From positions 1 to 64,000 of the forward strand of contig CAIZQH010000023.1 of the NCBI GenBank assembly GCA_903935095.1: a stretch of DNA of 64,000 nt, in the 5' to 3' direction. Of this stretch, positions 17,433-26,964 are shown piece after piece. The DNA comes from an uncultured Flavobacteriales bacterium. GTDB taxonomy: Bacteria > Bacteroidota > Bacteroidia > Flavobacteriales_D > Crocinitomicaceae. The translations under genes and the position numbers were made by a program. A model generated the notes under the pieces. It did no database searches, had not been told where the DNA came from, and was given only the letters and a program-made list of their open reading frames with translations. Position 1 is the first letter of the stretch, and every line of letters begins with the position of its first letter.

Positions 17433-18644
17433 ATGAATTTTCAATTAAATACGATAGAAGAAGCCATTTCAGAAATCCAACAAGGACGCGTAGTCATTGT
17501 AGTGGATGACGAAGGACGTGAAAACGAAGGCGACTTCTTAACAGCAGCAAGAAACGCGACACCCGAAGTCATCAATTTCATGGCGACACACGGACGCGGT
17601 TTGATCTGCGCTCCAATCAGTGAAGAACGTTGTAATGCATTAGGATTAGAGATGATGGTGCAAAGTAATTCTGCTGCATACGAAACACCCTTTACGGTGA
17701 GCATTGATTTAATTGGACACGGATGTACAACCGGAATTTCTGCCAGTGATCGCTCCAAAACAATCTTGGCCTTAATTGACCCAACGATACGACCAGAAGA
17801 ATTAGGGAAACCTGGACACATTTTCCCCTTGCGTGCACGCAAGGGCGGCGTTTTGCGTCGTGCAGGACACACAGAAGCAGCGGTGGATTTATCCCGTTTA
17901 GCTGGATTCGAAGAAGCAGGTGTAATCGTTGAAATCTTGAATGAAGATGGAACGATGGCACGTGTCCCAAGTTTGATTGAAATCGCACAGAAATTCGACT
18001 TAAAAATAGTTTCCATCGAGGATTTAATCAAATACCGTGTGGAACATGAGTCCTTGATTGAAGAACAAGTTTCCGTTCACATGCCGACAGAATTCGGTGA
18101 TTTTCAATTACGCGCGTTCAAAGACACGAGCAACGACCAAGATCATTTGGTATTGACAAAAGGAACTTGGACAAAAGATGAACCAGTGTTGGTTCGTGTG
18201 CACTCGTCTTGTTTAACCGGTGATATTTTTGGTTCATGTCGATGCGACTGTGGACCTCAATTGCACAAAGCGATGGAAGTCATTGAAAAAGAAGGAAAAG
18301 GCGCGATTGTTTACATGAATCAAGAAGGAAGAGGAATCGGACTTTTAAATAAATTGAAAGCGTACAAATTGCAAGAAGAAGGATTAGACACCTACGAAGC
18401 AAATGAGAAATTAGGATTCAAAGCAGACGAAAGAGATTACGGAATTGGTGCACAAATCATCCGTTCCATCGGAATTTCTAAAATGCGTTTGATGTCCAAC
18501 AACCCAAAGAAACGTACCGGTTTAATTGGCTACGGATTAGAAATCGTTGAAAATGTTGGCTTGGAAATCGCAAGTAACGTACACAATCAGCATTACTTGG
18601 AAACGAAGCGTGACAAAATGGGTCACAACCTAAAACTAGACTAA
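17433..18644 (+). CDS. ribBA: Bifunctional riboflavin synthesis protein RibBA
   Basis: A 403-residue fusion providing both entry steps of riboflavin synthesis. The N-terminal DHBP synthase (about 1-205) converts ribulose 5-phosphate and has [10 protein letters not shown] (about 25-34) and HGRGLICAP. The C-terminal GTP cyclohydrolase II (about 206-403) has zinc cysteines C260, C269 and C271 (in [10 protein letters not shown]) and [10 protein letters not shown]. Both active sites look intact. No FMN riboswitch can fit in the 41-base spacer. A near-consensus -7 box, TATTTTTA (17421-17428), ends four bases before the ATG, so it may have its own leaderless transcript. lolD follows with no gap. Confidence 0.96.
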   Translation: MNFQLNTIEEAISEIQQGRVVIVVDDEGRENEGDFLTAARNATPEVINFMATHGRGLICAPISEERCNALGLEMMVQSNSAAYETPFTVSIDLIGHGCTTGISASDRSKTILALIDPTIRPEELGKPGHIFPLRARKGGVLRRAGHTEAAVDLSRLAGFEEAGVIVEILNEDGTMARVPSLIEIAQKFDLKIVSIEDLIKYRVEHESLIEEQVSVHMPTEFGDFQLRAFKDTSNDQDHLVLTKGTWTKDEPVLVRVHSSCLTGDIFGSCRCDCGPQLHKAMEVIEKEGKGAIVYMNQEGRGIGLLNKLKAYKLQEEGLDTYEANEKLGFKADERDYGIGAQIIRSIGISKMRLMSNNPKKRTGLIGYGLEIVENVGLEIASNVHNQHYLETKRDKMGHNLKLD

Positions 18645-19295
18645 ATGTTAAAGGCAACAGGAATACAAAAAGCGTACGGCGATCTTTCGATCTTAAAAGG
18701 CGTTGACTTAACTGTTGCTTCTGGAGAAGTGATTTCCATCGTTGGATCTTCCGGCGCTGGAAAAACAACGTTACTACAAATATTAGGAACCTTGGATCGT
18801 CCAGATCAAGGTGAATTACTCATTGATGGCATCAATCCATTTACGCTTTCCTCCAAAGGACTGGCTGATTTCCGTAATACATCCATTGGATTCATTTTTC
18901 AATTTCATCAATTACTTCCAGAATTCACCGCACTTGAAAACGCGATGTTACCCGCGTTAATTGGTGGAAAAAGTAAAAAAGAAGCCGAAGAACGCGCACA
19001 GCACTTGTTTCAAAAATTGAACATCGGACACCGTACGACACACAAACCGTCGGAATTATCAGGTGGTGAGCAACAACGCGTCGCGGTTTGTCGTTCCTTG
19101 ATGAATCAACCTGCCGTGATCTTCGCGGATGAACCATCCGGAAACTTGGACACCAAAAACGCACAGGAATTACATGAATTGTTTTTTCAATTGCGCGAAG
19201 AATTCAAGCAAACCTTCGTGATTGTCACACACAACGAATCCTTCGCTCAAATGGCTGACCGTTCTTTGGTCATGCGTGATGGAAATTTCATCTAA
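18645..19295 (+). CDS. lolD: LolD-like lipoprotein-release ABC ATPase
   Basis: A 216-residue ATPase of the LolD/MacB/FtsE group. It has Walker [10 protein letters not shown] with its lysine at K40, a [16 protein letters not shown]-loop, signature LSGGEQQR, Walker [13 protein letters not shown] and a switch histidine in VTHN. In the Lol system such an ATPase drives detachment of lipoproteins from the inner membrane. The partner permease LolC/E is not in this window, so a MacB-type role remains possible. Its ATG follows the ribBA stop codon directly, indicating one transcript. Confidence 0.88.
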   Translation: MLKATGIQKAYGDLSILKGVDLTVASGEVISIVGSSGAGKTTLLQILGTLDRPDQGELLIDGINPFTLSSKGLADFRNTSIGFIFQFHQLLPEFTALENAMLPALIGGKSKKEAEERAQHLFQKLNIGHRTTHKPSELSGGEQQRVAVCRSLMNQPAVIFADEPSGNLDTKNAQELHELFFQLREEFKQTFVIVTHNESFAQMADRSLVMRDGNFI

Positions 19296-19300
19296 GCGTT

Positions 19301-20053
19301 TTGAGTCCAAGTGAATTAAAAGAATTCCTCGATTTCAAAGCATCCTTCTACGAGCAAGGACATTTTTTGGAAGAAGATCCCATTCAACTCCCCCATCGAT
19401 TTAGCCAGAAAGAGGACATTGAAATTATTGCCTTTCTTGTATCCATGATTGCGTGGGGAAACCGAAAAAGCATTGTCAAAAGTGGAGAACGCATCATCGA
19501 CATCATGGGAAATTCACCCTATGATTACATCATGTCCTACACGGGCGAGATTCCAACATCGTTTGTCCACCGCACCTTCAACAACGAAGACCTTAGCGGA
19601 TTCTTTGCGTGTTTGCACAGACTTTACCAAGACCAAGGACTCGAAGCTGCTTTTTCCAAACAACAAGCAACAGACGACTTAAAAATGCGCATCACGCACT
19701 TTCGTGAAGAATTTTTCAAGGGTGAACATTTGTCCAGAACGCACAAACACATTTCCAATCCCGCTTCCGGTTCCGCGGCGAAACGCTTGGTCATGTTCCT
19801 CCGATGGATGGTTCGTTCAGCCGACAAAGGCGTAGACTTCGGAATCTGGAAAAGCATTTCCACCTCCGAATTAATGATTCCCCTCGATGTACACACGGGG
19901 AATGTCGCACGCAAACTCGGACTCCTCACCCGTACACAGAACGATTGGAAAACAAACGAAGAACTCATCGATACCTTCCGTTCCTTTGACGCAAACGATC
20001 CAGCGAAATACGATTTCGCCTTGTTTGGACTAGGAGCGTATGAGGGTTTTTAA
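19301..20053 (+). CDS. TIGR02757 family conserved protein
   Basis: A 250-residue soluble protein matching the TIGR02757 family, which is conserved in Bacteroidota and some proteobacteria and has no assigned function. Recognisable parts are DIEIIAFLVSMIAWGNRKSI, RLVMFLRWMVRS and PLDVHTGNVARKLGLL, the last resembling the helix-hairpin-helix/DNA-glycosylase-like helical fold. The start is a TTG five bases after the lolD stop; no ATG lies before conserved sequence. It closes the plus-strand run that begins at menB and overlaps the end of the convergent lipoprotein gene by four bases. Confidence 0.85.
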   Translation: MSPSELKEFLDFKASFYEQGHFLEEDPIQLPHRFSQKEDIEIIAFLVSMIAWGNRKSIVKSGERIIDIMGNSPYDYIMSYTGEIPTSFVHRTFNNEDLSGFFACLHRLYQDQGLEAAFSKQQATDDLKMRITHFREEFFKGEHLSRTHKHISNPASGSAAKRLVMFLRWMVRSADKGVDFGIWKSISTSELMIPLDVHTGNVARKLGLLTRTQNDWKTNEELIDTFRSFDANDPAKYDFALFGLGAYEGF

Positions 20054-20484
20054 TTCAACTCTGGAAACGGAATCAATTCCATGGCATTCGTGTAATCAGA
20101 GCCTTCGAGTGGATAAAGTATCAAGAGATTTTCGTTGGTGAATTCAAATTCAAATTCACGTTTTTCATCGGGAAAAATCATCGTGACGTAGTGTTTTTCG
20201 TGATCAAACTCCATCTTTCCATGAACTCCTTTTCCAGCTGCTAATTTTTGAAGATTCGTGAGTAGGCAGTTTCCGGATTGGTAAAAAATGATGACTTCCT
20301 GTTGCAAGGAATGCTTCAAGATTACTGCTCCATCTGGCGATATGGTTTTTTTCACCATCCAAACCTTGCTGTTTCCATCCGTAAAACCTTGTGTGAAATC
20401 GACATAGTCCGTGCGGATGCTCCCTGAACATGCGCTCAACAAGGAAACAAGCAGGAAAAAACTAAAAAAGTAACTTTTCGTCAT
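20050..20484 (-). CDS. Hypothetical lipoprotein (144 aa)
   Basis: Not recognised. It has a lipoprotein signal with lipobox LSACSG (Cys near residue 19) and then a beta-rich domain of about 120 residues. It contains FTQGFTDGNSKVW, and the neighbouring gene product has a similar FNQNTFTDGNELK segment just after its membrane anchor, so the two may be distant paralogues. The start codon overlaps the end of that gene by 23 bases, which implies co-expression. It should be anchored to the envelope. Confidence 0.75.
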   Translation of the reverse strand: MTKSYFFSFFLLVSLLSACSGSIRTDYVDFTQGFTDGNSKVWMVKKTISPDGAVILKHSLQQEVIIFYQSGNCLLTNLQKLAAGKGVHGKMEFDHEKHYVTMIFPDEKREFEFEFTNENLLILYPLEGSDYTNAMELIPFPELN

Positions 20485-21136
20485 GGAGGATTTTGTTCAC
20501 TTCAATCGAAACGGAATCAATGAGTTCCGGCTTCACTTTTCCTTTGCAATTGTAGGAATAAAGTTCCTCACAACTGCTGAATTCGTATTTGCCATCTTTC
20601 CACTTGAAGACACAATGGTAGGCCTCATCGTACTCATCTAAACGAAAACGAATCACCAAATCATCGTAAGTCGACGGTCCATTTTTTCTGCGCTCAATCA
20701 CATTTCCTTTGATGGTATTCGTCAATACAAGTTGACCTTTTTCACGCTCAAATATGAGAATACGTCTGGATTTAAAGTTTTCAGGATCATTCGGGTAGGC
20801 AGCACCATTGACCAATAGCAAAAAGGCATTTTTCAGTGAAACGGCATCATTCAATTTGAAAAAACGGAAAAACTTTGGTGAGCAAGATCCGAGTTGACCG
20901 TCGAGAATCGTTGTATCACATATTTTTAATTCTTTCAATAATTTCAACTCATTTCCATCCGTAAAGGTGTTTTGATTGAAGTCTGTGGAAATGTATTCGA
21001 TGCGGGACGTTTCCTTTTTCGGAGTTTCTGTCACCGTTGGCTGATCAGATTTCTGGTTCATTGTTACCATGATCACCACAACAACAAGTGTCACAAATAT
21101 GATGAGTAGGCCTTTTTTCGTTTTTAATCGATTCAT
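20462..21136 (-). CDS. Hypothetical membrane-anchored protein (224 aa)
   Basis: Not recognised. A single N-terminal helix (about residues 9-26, IIFVTLVVVVIMVT) anchors an extracytoplasmic domain. The domain has four or more cysteines (CDTTILDGQLGSC and, near the end, CEELYSYNC), which could form disulfides in the periplasm. It lies between the HMG-CoA lyase gene (nine bases upstream) and the lipoprotein gene that overlaps its end, so it is part of a minus-strand operon from pyrD. The link to these metabolic genes is probably only positional. Confidence 0.75.
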   Translation of the reverse strand: MNRLKTKKGLLIIFVTLVVVVIMVTMNQKSDQPTVTETPKKETSRIEYISTDFNQNTFTDGNELKLLKELKICDTTILDGQLGSCSPKFFRFFKLNDAVSLKNAFLLLVNGAAYPNDPENFKSRRILIFEREKGQLVLTNTIKGNVIERRKNGPSTYDDLVIRFRLDEYDEAYHCVFKWKDGKYEFSSCEELYSYNCKGKVKPELIDSVSIEVNKILHDEKLLF

Positions 21137-21145
21137 GCTTCTAAA

Positions 21146-22003
21146 TTACGAATTAAAAATAGTGCTTGAGGCAAGAAACGCTTTTTGAAAAGCATCCATG
21201 TCCAAACCGGTTTCGATGTCTCGTTCCGTCATCCACGCTGTCAACTGCTCTGTGGCAAGATTTCCTGTGAGCTCATCTTTCGCCATCGGACAACCGCCAA
21301 ATCCATTGATTGCTGTATCAAAACGACGACATCCACCTTCGTAAGCGGATTCAATCACCGCCGCTGCTTTTTCGCGAACCGTGTGAAAATGTGCACCAAA
21401 TTCCACATTTGGCAAAGCTGATTGAAGGATGGGAAACAGATTTCGCACATCCCTTGGATCAGCGCAACCAATCGTGTCCGACAGTGCTAAAATGGAAACG
21501 CCAAAGTCATTGTGTAACCGTTCTGACCAACTCAAAACCAATTCGGGATTCCATTCCTCCCCGTAAGGATTCCCGAATCCCATGGACAAGTAAACCACCA
21601 ATTCCTTATTCGCATGTTGCGCAATGGATTGTAATTTTTCCACTTGAAACAAGGAATCTTCGATGGACGTGTTCGTATTTCGTTGTTGAAATTGTTCAGA
21701 AATGGAAAATGGGTAGCCTAGGTATTGAATTTCATCAAAGGATGCCGCATCGTTTGCTCCGCGCTCATTGGCAACAATCGCCAATAATTTGGAAGAAGTA
21801 TTCAGGTTTAATCCCTCCAACACGTCGGCTGTATCGCGCATCTGCGGAATGGCTTTTGGAGAAACAAAACTTCCAAAGTCGATGGTATCGAATCCACAGT
21901 TCAACAGTTGATTGATGTACTGCGTTTTTAACTCCGTAGGAATAAATTCATGCAATCCTTGCATCGCATCTCTCGGACACTCGACGATTTTCAAACTAGG
22001 CAT
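21146..22003 (-). CDS. Hydroxymethylglutaryl-CoA lyase
   Basis: A 285-residue TIM-barrel enzyme of the HMGL/DRE-TIM family, which splits HMG-CoA to acetoacetate and acetyl-CoA in leucine catabolism. Family landmarks are ECPRDAMQG at the N-terminus (equivalent to the GPRDGLQ metal/catalytic motif), SDTIGCADP, the metal histidines in [12 protein letters not shown], and the catalytic cysteine in [15 protein letters not shown]. It overlaps the pyrD gene by eight bases. The link with leucine/ketogenic catabolism fits the methylmalonyl-CoA mutase genes 5 kb away. Confidence 0.88.
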   Translation of the reverse strand: MPSLKIVECPRDAMQGLHEFIPTELKTQYINQLLNCGFDTIDFGSFVSPKAIPQMRDTADVLEGLNLNTSSKLLAIVANERGANDAASFDEIQYLGYPFSISEQFQQRNTNTSIEDSLFQVEKLQSIAQHANKELVVYLSMGFGNPYGEEWNPELVLSWSERLHNDFGVSILALSDTIGCADPRDVRNLFPILQSALPNVEFGAHFHTVREKAAAVIESAYEGGCRRFDTAINGFGGCPMAKDELTGNLATEQLTAWMTERDIETGLDMDAFQKAFLASSTIFNS

Positions 22004-23039
22004 GCTGTGCTTTTTTGATCAATGCTTGATTGATTTCCTTGATTAATCCTGGTCCTTCGTAGATGAATCCAGAATACAATTGAACCAAGGTCGCTCCTGC
22101 ATCTATTTTATCTAATGCGTCTTTTGCGGTGTGAATTCCACCAACCGCCATCATGGGAATACTTCCATTTGATTTCGTATAAATGTAGCGAATCACTTCC
22201 GTGGAACGTAGCGTTAAGGGTTTGCCTGAAACTCCTCCAGCGCCTAAAGCTTCCACTTCCGCACTCGGAGTGATTAATCCTTCTCGACTAATCGTCGTGT
22301 TTGTTGCAATGAGTCCAGCGATTTTTGTTTCCTGAACAATCTCGATGATTTCATCTAATTGTTCGTTCGTCAAATCTGGCGCAATTTTCAATAAAATAGG
22401 TTTGGGATTCGCGTTCGCTTCGTTTTTTTGCTGCAAGGTGGACAATAATTCCATCAAAGGAGCTTTATCTTGCAAGGCACGTAAATTAGGAGTATTCGGT
22501 GAAGAAACATTTACGGCAAAATAATCAACCTCATCGAACAGGGCATCAAAACAAATCACATAATCATTCAGAGCCTCTTCGTTGGGAGTCCATTTATTCT
22601 TCCCAATGTTTCCACCAATGATGAGCTGGTGATTTTTTCTGGACTTCAAGTGTTTCAAGGCTTCTTGAACACCGTCGTTATTGAATCCCATGCGATTCAA
22701 AATCGCTTCGTCTTTTTTCAAACGAAACAATCGTGGTAGTTCATTTCCTGGTTGAGCCAAGGGAGTTACGGTTCCGATTTCAATGAATCCGAAACCACAG
22801 CTTTCCATTTCGTTAAAATACTTGGCGTTTTTATCAAATCCCGCAGCAAGTCCAACTGGATTAGGGAATTTCAAACCGATGAATTCACGTTCCAAAGCGG
22901 GATGTTCTACGTGATACATGGAACGAAAAATCCACTTTGTTGGTGGGAATTTCACGATGGACTGTAAAAGTCCAACAACAAAATAATGGACTTTTTCCGC
23001 GTCAAAACGGAACAAAATGGAACGAACGAATTGGTACAT
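21996..23039 (-). CDS. pyrD: Dihydroorotate dehydrogenase (quinone), class 2
   Basis: A 347-residue FMN enzyme that oxidises dihydroorotate to orotate in pyrimidine synthesis and passes electrons to menaquinone. The N-terminal helical extension ([17 protein letters not shown]) is the class 2 membrane/quinone tunnel segment. FMN and substrate motifs include [23 protein letters not shown] and [11 protein letters not shown], and [13 protein letters not shown] near the end. The ATG at 23039 is chosen; a TTG two codons earlier lies in the -7 box TACATTTG (23043-23050). The first gene of a four-gene minus-strand operon. Confidence 0.95.
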   Translation of the reverse strand: MYQFVRSILFRFDAEKVHYFVVGLLQSIVKFPPTKWIFRSMYHVEHPALEREFIGLKFPNPVGLAAGFDKNAKYFNEMESCGFGFIEIGTVTPLAQPGNELPRLFRLKKDEAILNRMGFNNDGVQEALKHLKSRKNHQLIIGGNIGKNKWTPNEEALNDYVICFDALFDEVDYFAVNVSSPNTPNLRALQDKAPLMELLSTLQQKNEANANPKPILLKIAPDLTNEQLDEIIEIVQETKIAGLIATNTTISREGLITPSAEVEALGAGGVSGKPLTLRSTEVIRYIYTKSNGSIPMMAVGGIHTAKDALDKIDAGATLVQLYSGFIYEGPGLIKEINQALIKKAQHA

Positions 23040-23042
23040 ATA

Positions 23043-23050
23043 CAAATGTA
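23043..23050 (-). promoter_or_regulatory. -7 box three bases before the pyrD start
   Basis: The minus strand reads TACATTTG, a perfect TAnnTTTG box, followed by TAT and the ATG at 23039. Confidence 0.5.
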
Positions 23051-23086
23051 AAAACTAATTTCTACATCGCAGGGAAATACCAAAGT

Positions 23087-23254
23087 TTAGAACCAAATCA
23101 ATGCAGTAAAAACAACACCTAAAACATAAATCCAAGGATTCATGATCCATTTTTGATATTTTACTCCACCATAAATGGAATCAAAATCCATTCGTTGTCG
23201 AATTTGTTCGGAGCTAGGCTCTTCCCTGTCCAGTAGAAATTTTATCATGTTCAT
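23087..23254 (-). CDS. Small membrane protein coupled to the sigma factor gene
   Basis: A 55-residue ORF whose ATG overlaps the sigma-factor TGA (ATGA arrangement), the hallmark of translational coupling. Residues 1-33 are soluble and charged (SSEQIRQRMDFDSIYGG in the middle). Residues about 39-55 (NPWIYVLGVVFTALIWF) form one transmembrane helix that ends at the C-terminus. No family is recognised. The position directly after an ECF-type sigma gene and the soluble-N/membrane-C layout fit a membrane-tethered anti-sigma or modulator, much shorter than the usual anti-sigma factors. Codon-by-codon reading shows no internal stop. The role is inference. Confidence 0.6.
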   Translation of the reverse strand: MNMIKFLLDREEPSSEQIRQRMDFDSIYGGVKYQKWIMNPWIYVLGVVFTALIWF

Positions 23255-23823
23255 TCTTTTTTATTAAACAATTCTTTCAATTTCAAAAGCGCACGAAACG
23301 TTTTTACTTTTGCGTTATTTTCAGAAAGTCCGACAATTTCACCAATTTCTCTGAAAGAACGTTTTTCAAAAAAACGCATTTCGATTAACTGTAATTGTAC
23401 TTCTTTTAGTTTTCCTAAAGCCACCAATAATTTTGCGCGGTTTTCCTCGCTACTGTCATCTGTAAAATCATCCATCACTTGTTTTAAGGTTATGGAATCG
23501 ATGCTCACGGTACGACGTGCCTTTTTATCGCGGAAAGATTGATACAACTCACTCTTCGCGATGCGAAATAACCAAGAAGAAAAAGGCACTCCCCTATTCT
23601 CATATTTTTGGATACTTCCCATTGCCTTGATGAACACACAAGATGTGATGTCATAAGCACTTTCGGTTTCATCCACACGTTTGAACACATAGCGAAAAAT
23701 CGCTTCGTGGTAACGTTCGTACAAAGGAGCAAAATAACGCGGATGTTCTTTCGCACGTTCAACGAGTTTCATTTCCTCATCCAGACGAAATGCACTCAGA
23801 TGGTAAGTCATGTTGACAGCCAT
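23251..23823 (-). CDS. ECF-type RNA polymerase sigma factor
   Basis: A 190-residue sigma-70 family protein with only regions 2 and 4. Region 2 is seen at about 25-95 (YERYHEAIFRYVFKRV, DITSCVFIKAM, then PFSSWLFRIAKSELYQSFRDK). Region 4 lies at about 130-185, with the helix-turn-helix in FREIGEIVGLSENNAKVKTF. The ATG at 23823 is the first in frame; an internal ATG five codons later is possible. It is followed by the 55-residue membrane protein with stop/start overlap, a plausible regulator. The target promoter class is unknown. Confidence 0.92.
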   Translation of the reverse strand: MAVNMTYHLSAFRLDEEMKLVERAKEHPRYFAPLYERYHEAIFRYVFKRVDETESAYDITSCVFIKAMGSIQKYENRGVPFSSWLFRIAKSELYQSFRDKKARRTVSIDSITLKQVMDDFTDDSSEENRAKLLVALGKLKEVQLQLIEMRFFEKRSFREIGEIVGLSENNAKVKTFRALLKLKELFNKKE

Positions 23824-23925
23824 AAGTTCTGGTTTTAGTTCTAGTTTGATTTTTTGGAGATCGCGAGGCTTGCAGTCCTCACTTATAGGGATAACGCTTA
23901 AATTTTAAAAACGTATCAGTTTTTT

Positions 23926-23953
23926 TGAAAAAAAATTTCAATTAAATTGAAAT
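23926..23953 (-). terminator. Rho-independent terminator of the HhH/barrel operon
   Basis: On the minus strand ATTTCAAT and ATTGAAAT (8-bp perfect arms, fwd 23935-23942 and 23946-23953) surround three bases and are followed by eight T. The stem contains the stop codon of the gene ending at 23942. It separates that operon from the sigma gene downstream. Confidence 0.7.
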
Positions 23954-26023
23954 CCTAAGCTGAATAAGCAAATCAGACTTTCGATTTCCTATGATTTGCT
24001 CTGCTCCAGAGCTAATTGAGCTGCGATTTTCGTATAAAAAGACGCCATATTTGATCCATAAATCACACGAACGCCAAAAACTGTAACGCAACAACACGTA
24101 CGCACGACTTCCTTGGTAATAATACGCTGGAACAGCAAATACGTACAAGGCATTGCTTTCGAAGGTGTAAATGCGCGTATCGTAACTATCGGTATCAAAC
24201 AGAGCAAAACGCAGCGACAGATCAAAAGGACTACTTTTCGGTTTAAAAATTAAATCCTGCGAAAACATCATCCCTTGCTCCGGAGTATTGCTCGCTCGGT
24301 GAATCGTTACATATTCCAAACGCGTTTTGAGCGAGATGAATTCGTTTAAGACACAGGACATGTTCAAACGGTAATTGCGCTGCATGACATCTTCGATTTC
24401 CGTGACGGTTCCATCGCTATCTCGGCTGTTTTTCTGACGCATTTGTTGACGAAAACGTCCGTAGATCTCAAAGGTTTTGGATGGCCTGTAAACCGGTTGT
24501 AGCAAAATTTCATGTCCGTAGGATGGTGAATCGACGCCATATTTCATCCATGGAAATTTAAATAAATCAGCGTAGGCATTGATCGACCATGCCGATGCGA
24601 TTTTCCACTTGAACCCAGCATACGTTCCTTCCTCGTTTTGTGTGTTGCTTCCTTCAGAGAATCCTGCATTGTACAAGGTTTGATAATCCTTTTGGTAGTT
24701 GCGGTATAAAACACCAAAGCTAAATCTTGGGTCTAGGGACATCATCGCGGCATGCACCATTGCCCATCCGTTTTGGGCGGAAACATCCGGACGAAGGACT
24801 TTGGAAACTTCCCCAAAGACATTGATATTTCGGAAGACATAACTGTAATCTGAGCTCAGTGAAGAAAAAGAGGTTCCTCTAAAATCAAATTGATTGTAGT
24901 ACTGCATGTTCTTGGTGTATGGCTTATCGTATCCTTGGTGAACCAGTGCTCCACCCCAGCGAAAAGCACCATTGACATATCGGACATTCGCCCCCAAAAT
25001 TCGTTCATTGAGTCCATTCTTTTTTGCGATTTCATTCGTCGTTCGGTGCAAGCCTGTTAAATCAATTGTCGAAACGAATTCCAAATCATCGTAAGTCGAA
25101 TCAGACAGGGTGACACCATCCATTTTCTTTTGCGAAGCAAACACAAGCAAGGACCAATTTCGGTATCCAAAATCTGCGGCGGCACCACGTAAGAAACGAG
25201 ATTCATCCACAGAAGTATAGGCACGTATTGGAATCGCTGTTCGCTTCATGGTGGTCAGATCAGCTGTTTTACCAAAGGCATAACTGGACCAAAGGTTGAG
25301 TCCTTGTCCAACCTGAATCTGGTAATCGCCAATGACCGCCGACTTCAAATATTTTCCGCCTTTAAAAAACGCATGAGCGGAATAAAAATCGAAACCTTGT
25401 TTCTGGGTTCCGCGAAAAAACTGTTCTCCAGCGTCTTTCTCCGCTGTAAATCCAATCGAAATATTTGTTTTGTACGAATAACGAAAACGAGAATAATACC
25501 GGTCGCTGTTACCGTAATAGTATTTATTGGAAGCTTGCCGAACGGAATCACTCACATCGGCATACCCTGTTTTGGATTCAACCGTTGGTTGGTAGCGGAT
25601 ATACTCCTCGAATTTCCCTTGCTTAATCGCTTCTTTCCAAGTGATGTGCAACTGATCTAGGCGATCATCCACCCGAATAAAAGGAAGCAACATCTGAATG
25701 GTTTGTAGGTCCCAAAAAGTCAAACTTTGCAATTCGTAAATGGAAATAAATTTCCCAAACGCTTTTCGATGAAGCAAGACATCATTGATTTGTACTCCCG
25801 TCAGTAAGTACAATTCCTCCAATTCCTCGCCACTCGTTACATTCAGGTTGATCGGATGATCGAAGTAATAATTCAATTGTTCAATGACATTGGTTAAGTC
25901 CATGTTCTCGGACTGTACTTGTTCGGAGATAAACTCGATGCGTTGCTGAATGATTTCTCCCCGATCCTGAGCGTGAGCAGCAAGTCCTGCGGACAAAAGC
26001 ATTAAAAGAACGAGGTATTTCAT
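23942..26023 (-). CDS. Helix-hairpin-helix plus outer-membrane barrel protein
   Basis: A 693-residue exported protein (signal peptide ending AAHAQ). Residues about 35-115 hold two ComEA-like helix-hairpin-helix units (INLNVTSGEELEELYLLTGV, then KFISIYELQSLTF). The remaining 550 residues are a series of aromatic-rich amphipathic strands, consistent with an outer-membrane beta barrel, ending LLIQLRISI. This architecture is recurrent and unnamed in Bacteroidota. HhH domains usually bind DNA, so a role in DNA uptake or surface DNA binding is conceivable but untested. It starts one base after the stop of the PorV/Q-like gene, so the two form an operon. Confidence 0.85.
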   Translation of the reverse strand: MKYLVLLMLLSAGLAAHAQDRGEIIQQRIEFISEQVQSENMDLTNVIEQLNYYFDHPINLNVTSGEELEELYLLTGVQINDVLLHRKAFGKFISIYELQSLTFWDLQTIQMLLPFIRVDDRLDQLHITWKEAIKQGKFEEYIRYQPTVESKTGYADVSDSVRQASNKYYYGNSDRYYSRFRYSYKTNISIGFTAEKDAGEQFFRGTQKQGFDFYSAHAFFKGGKYLKSAVIGDYQIQVGQGLNLWSSYAFGKTADLTTMKRTAIPIRAYTSVDESRFLRGAAADFGYRNWSLLVFASQKKMDGVTLSDSTYDDLEFVSTIDLTGLHRTTNEIAKKNGLNERILGANVRYVNGAFRWGGALVHQGYDKPYTKNMQYYNQFDFRGTSFSSLSSDYSYVFRNINVFGEVSKVLRPDVSAQNGWAMVHAAMMSLDPRFSFGVLYRNYQKDYQTLYNAGFSEGSNTQNEEGTYAGFKWKIASAWSINAYADLFKFPWMKYGVDSPSYGHEILLQPVYRPSKTFEIYGRFRQQMRQKNSRDSDGTVTEIEDVMQRNYRLNMSCVLNEFISLKTRLEYVTIHRASNTPEQGMMFSQDLIFKPKSSPFDLSLRFALFDTDSYDTRIYTFESNALYVFAVPAYYYQGSRAYVLLRYSFWRSCDLWIKYGVFLYENRSSISSGAEQIIGNRKSDLLIQLRISI

Positions 26024-26024
26024 G

Positions 26025-26864
26025 TTAATTTAAATCGGCTTGAAAACTGATATGTGGACTCCATCCCAATAATTGATGATACGCTGTTCCAAGATCCAAT
26101 TGAAAACGACTTTTGAATTGCGTTCCCACACCAAAAGAAAAAGAAATGGGCGCCGTGGACAATCCACCTCTAAAACAAATTTTAGCCGATGGTTTGTATT
26201 CAGCCCCTATCTTAACTGAAAGTGGATAAAGTACATTTTTCTCTAATTCCGAGACGATGAAAATCTGATCAGATATCACGTATTGCATACCCAATCGCAT
26301 GAGTGTGGTTAAGCGTTCATTTGAATTCGACGCTATTTTCGTCCGTCCAATATTTAACACGCTACAACCCAGCCGAATTTGTTCTGTAAACTGAACTAAC
26401 AATCCCATTTCGCCAGTCACATTGGAAGATTTTCCATAATTTTCGTTCAAGCGAATGGAGTGATGATTCAATTGAACACCAAGTGATACTTTTTCGGATA
26501 AAGCCATAGCCAATCCTAGTCCATTTTTCAGTGAACGGTATTGTTGATAGCCATACCATTGACTTCCCGCAGAAAAAACCATCCGTTTCAAAGGAATCGC
26601 GTAAACCAGTCCTTGCGTTTGCATCTCTTTGACACTGAATCGATTTTGATAACTTATGCCAATGTTTTGCTTTTTCAAACCAACCAAAGCAGCCGGATTA
26701 TTTACATGTGCCCATACATCATTGAGTGAAACACTTGCGTTGGACATAGATAATGCTCGAGCACTGTTGGACATACCTTGACTCCATCCATGAAAGGAAG
26801 AGCAGAGTATAAAGAAGCTTAAAAATTGTTTCACAGAAATTGCATTGAAGGTTCTAAAATACAT
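26025..26864 (-). CDS. PorV/PorQ-like outer-membrane protein
   Basis: A 279-residue protein with a signal peptide ending HGWSQ (about residue 29) and then a motif, ARALSMSNASVSLNDVWAHVNNPAAL, that matches the N-terminus of PorV/PorQ/FadL-like barrels (usual form ARxxGMGxAxVxxxxDxxxxxxNPAxL). Alternating strands fill the rest. PorV and PorQ serve type IX secretion, and this window encodes two T9SS cargo proteins, but identity with either cannot be claimed. It is the first gene of an operon with the HhH/barrel protein. Confidence 0.75.
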   Translation of the reverse strand: MYFRTFNAISVKQFLSFFILCSSFHGWSQGMSNSARALSMSNASVSLNDVWAHVNNPAALVGLKKQNIGISYQNRFSVKEMQTQGLVYAIPLKRMVFSAGSQWYGYQQYRSLKNGLGLAMALSEKVSLGVQLNHHSIRLNENYGKSSNVTGEMGLLVQFTEQIRLGCSVLNIGRTKIASNSNERLTTLMRLGMQYVISDQIFIVSELEKNVLYPLSVKIGAEYKPSAKICFRGGLSTAPISFSFGVGTQFKSRFQLDLGTAYHQLLGWSPHISFQADLN

Positions 26865-26934
26865 TTTTCGAATGAAATAGCGTCAAACTTGTCGATTCTA
26901 ATCGTTTAAGCCCCTTCCCATTCAAACTTCTGTG

Positions 26935-26942
26935 TATATTTG
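26935..26942 (+). promoter_or_regulatory. -7 box for the mutAB operon
   Basis: TATATTTG, a perfect TAnnTTTG box, lies 22 bases before the mutA ATG at 26965. The leader is too short for a cobalamin riboswitch. Confidence 0.55.
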
Positions 26943-26964
26943 AAAAAAGAAATTTCAGTCCTAC

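Noticed and set aside
20050-21136. Possible gene duplication of the lipoprotein and the anchored protein
   Set aside because: Only a short segment (FTDGN and neighbours) is alike; too little to claim paralogy as a finding.
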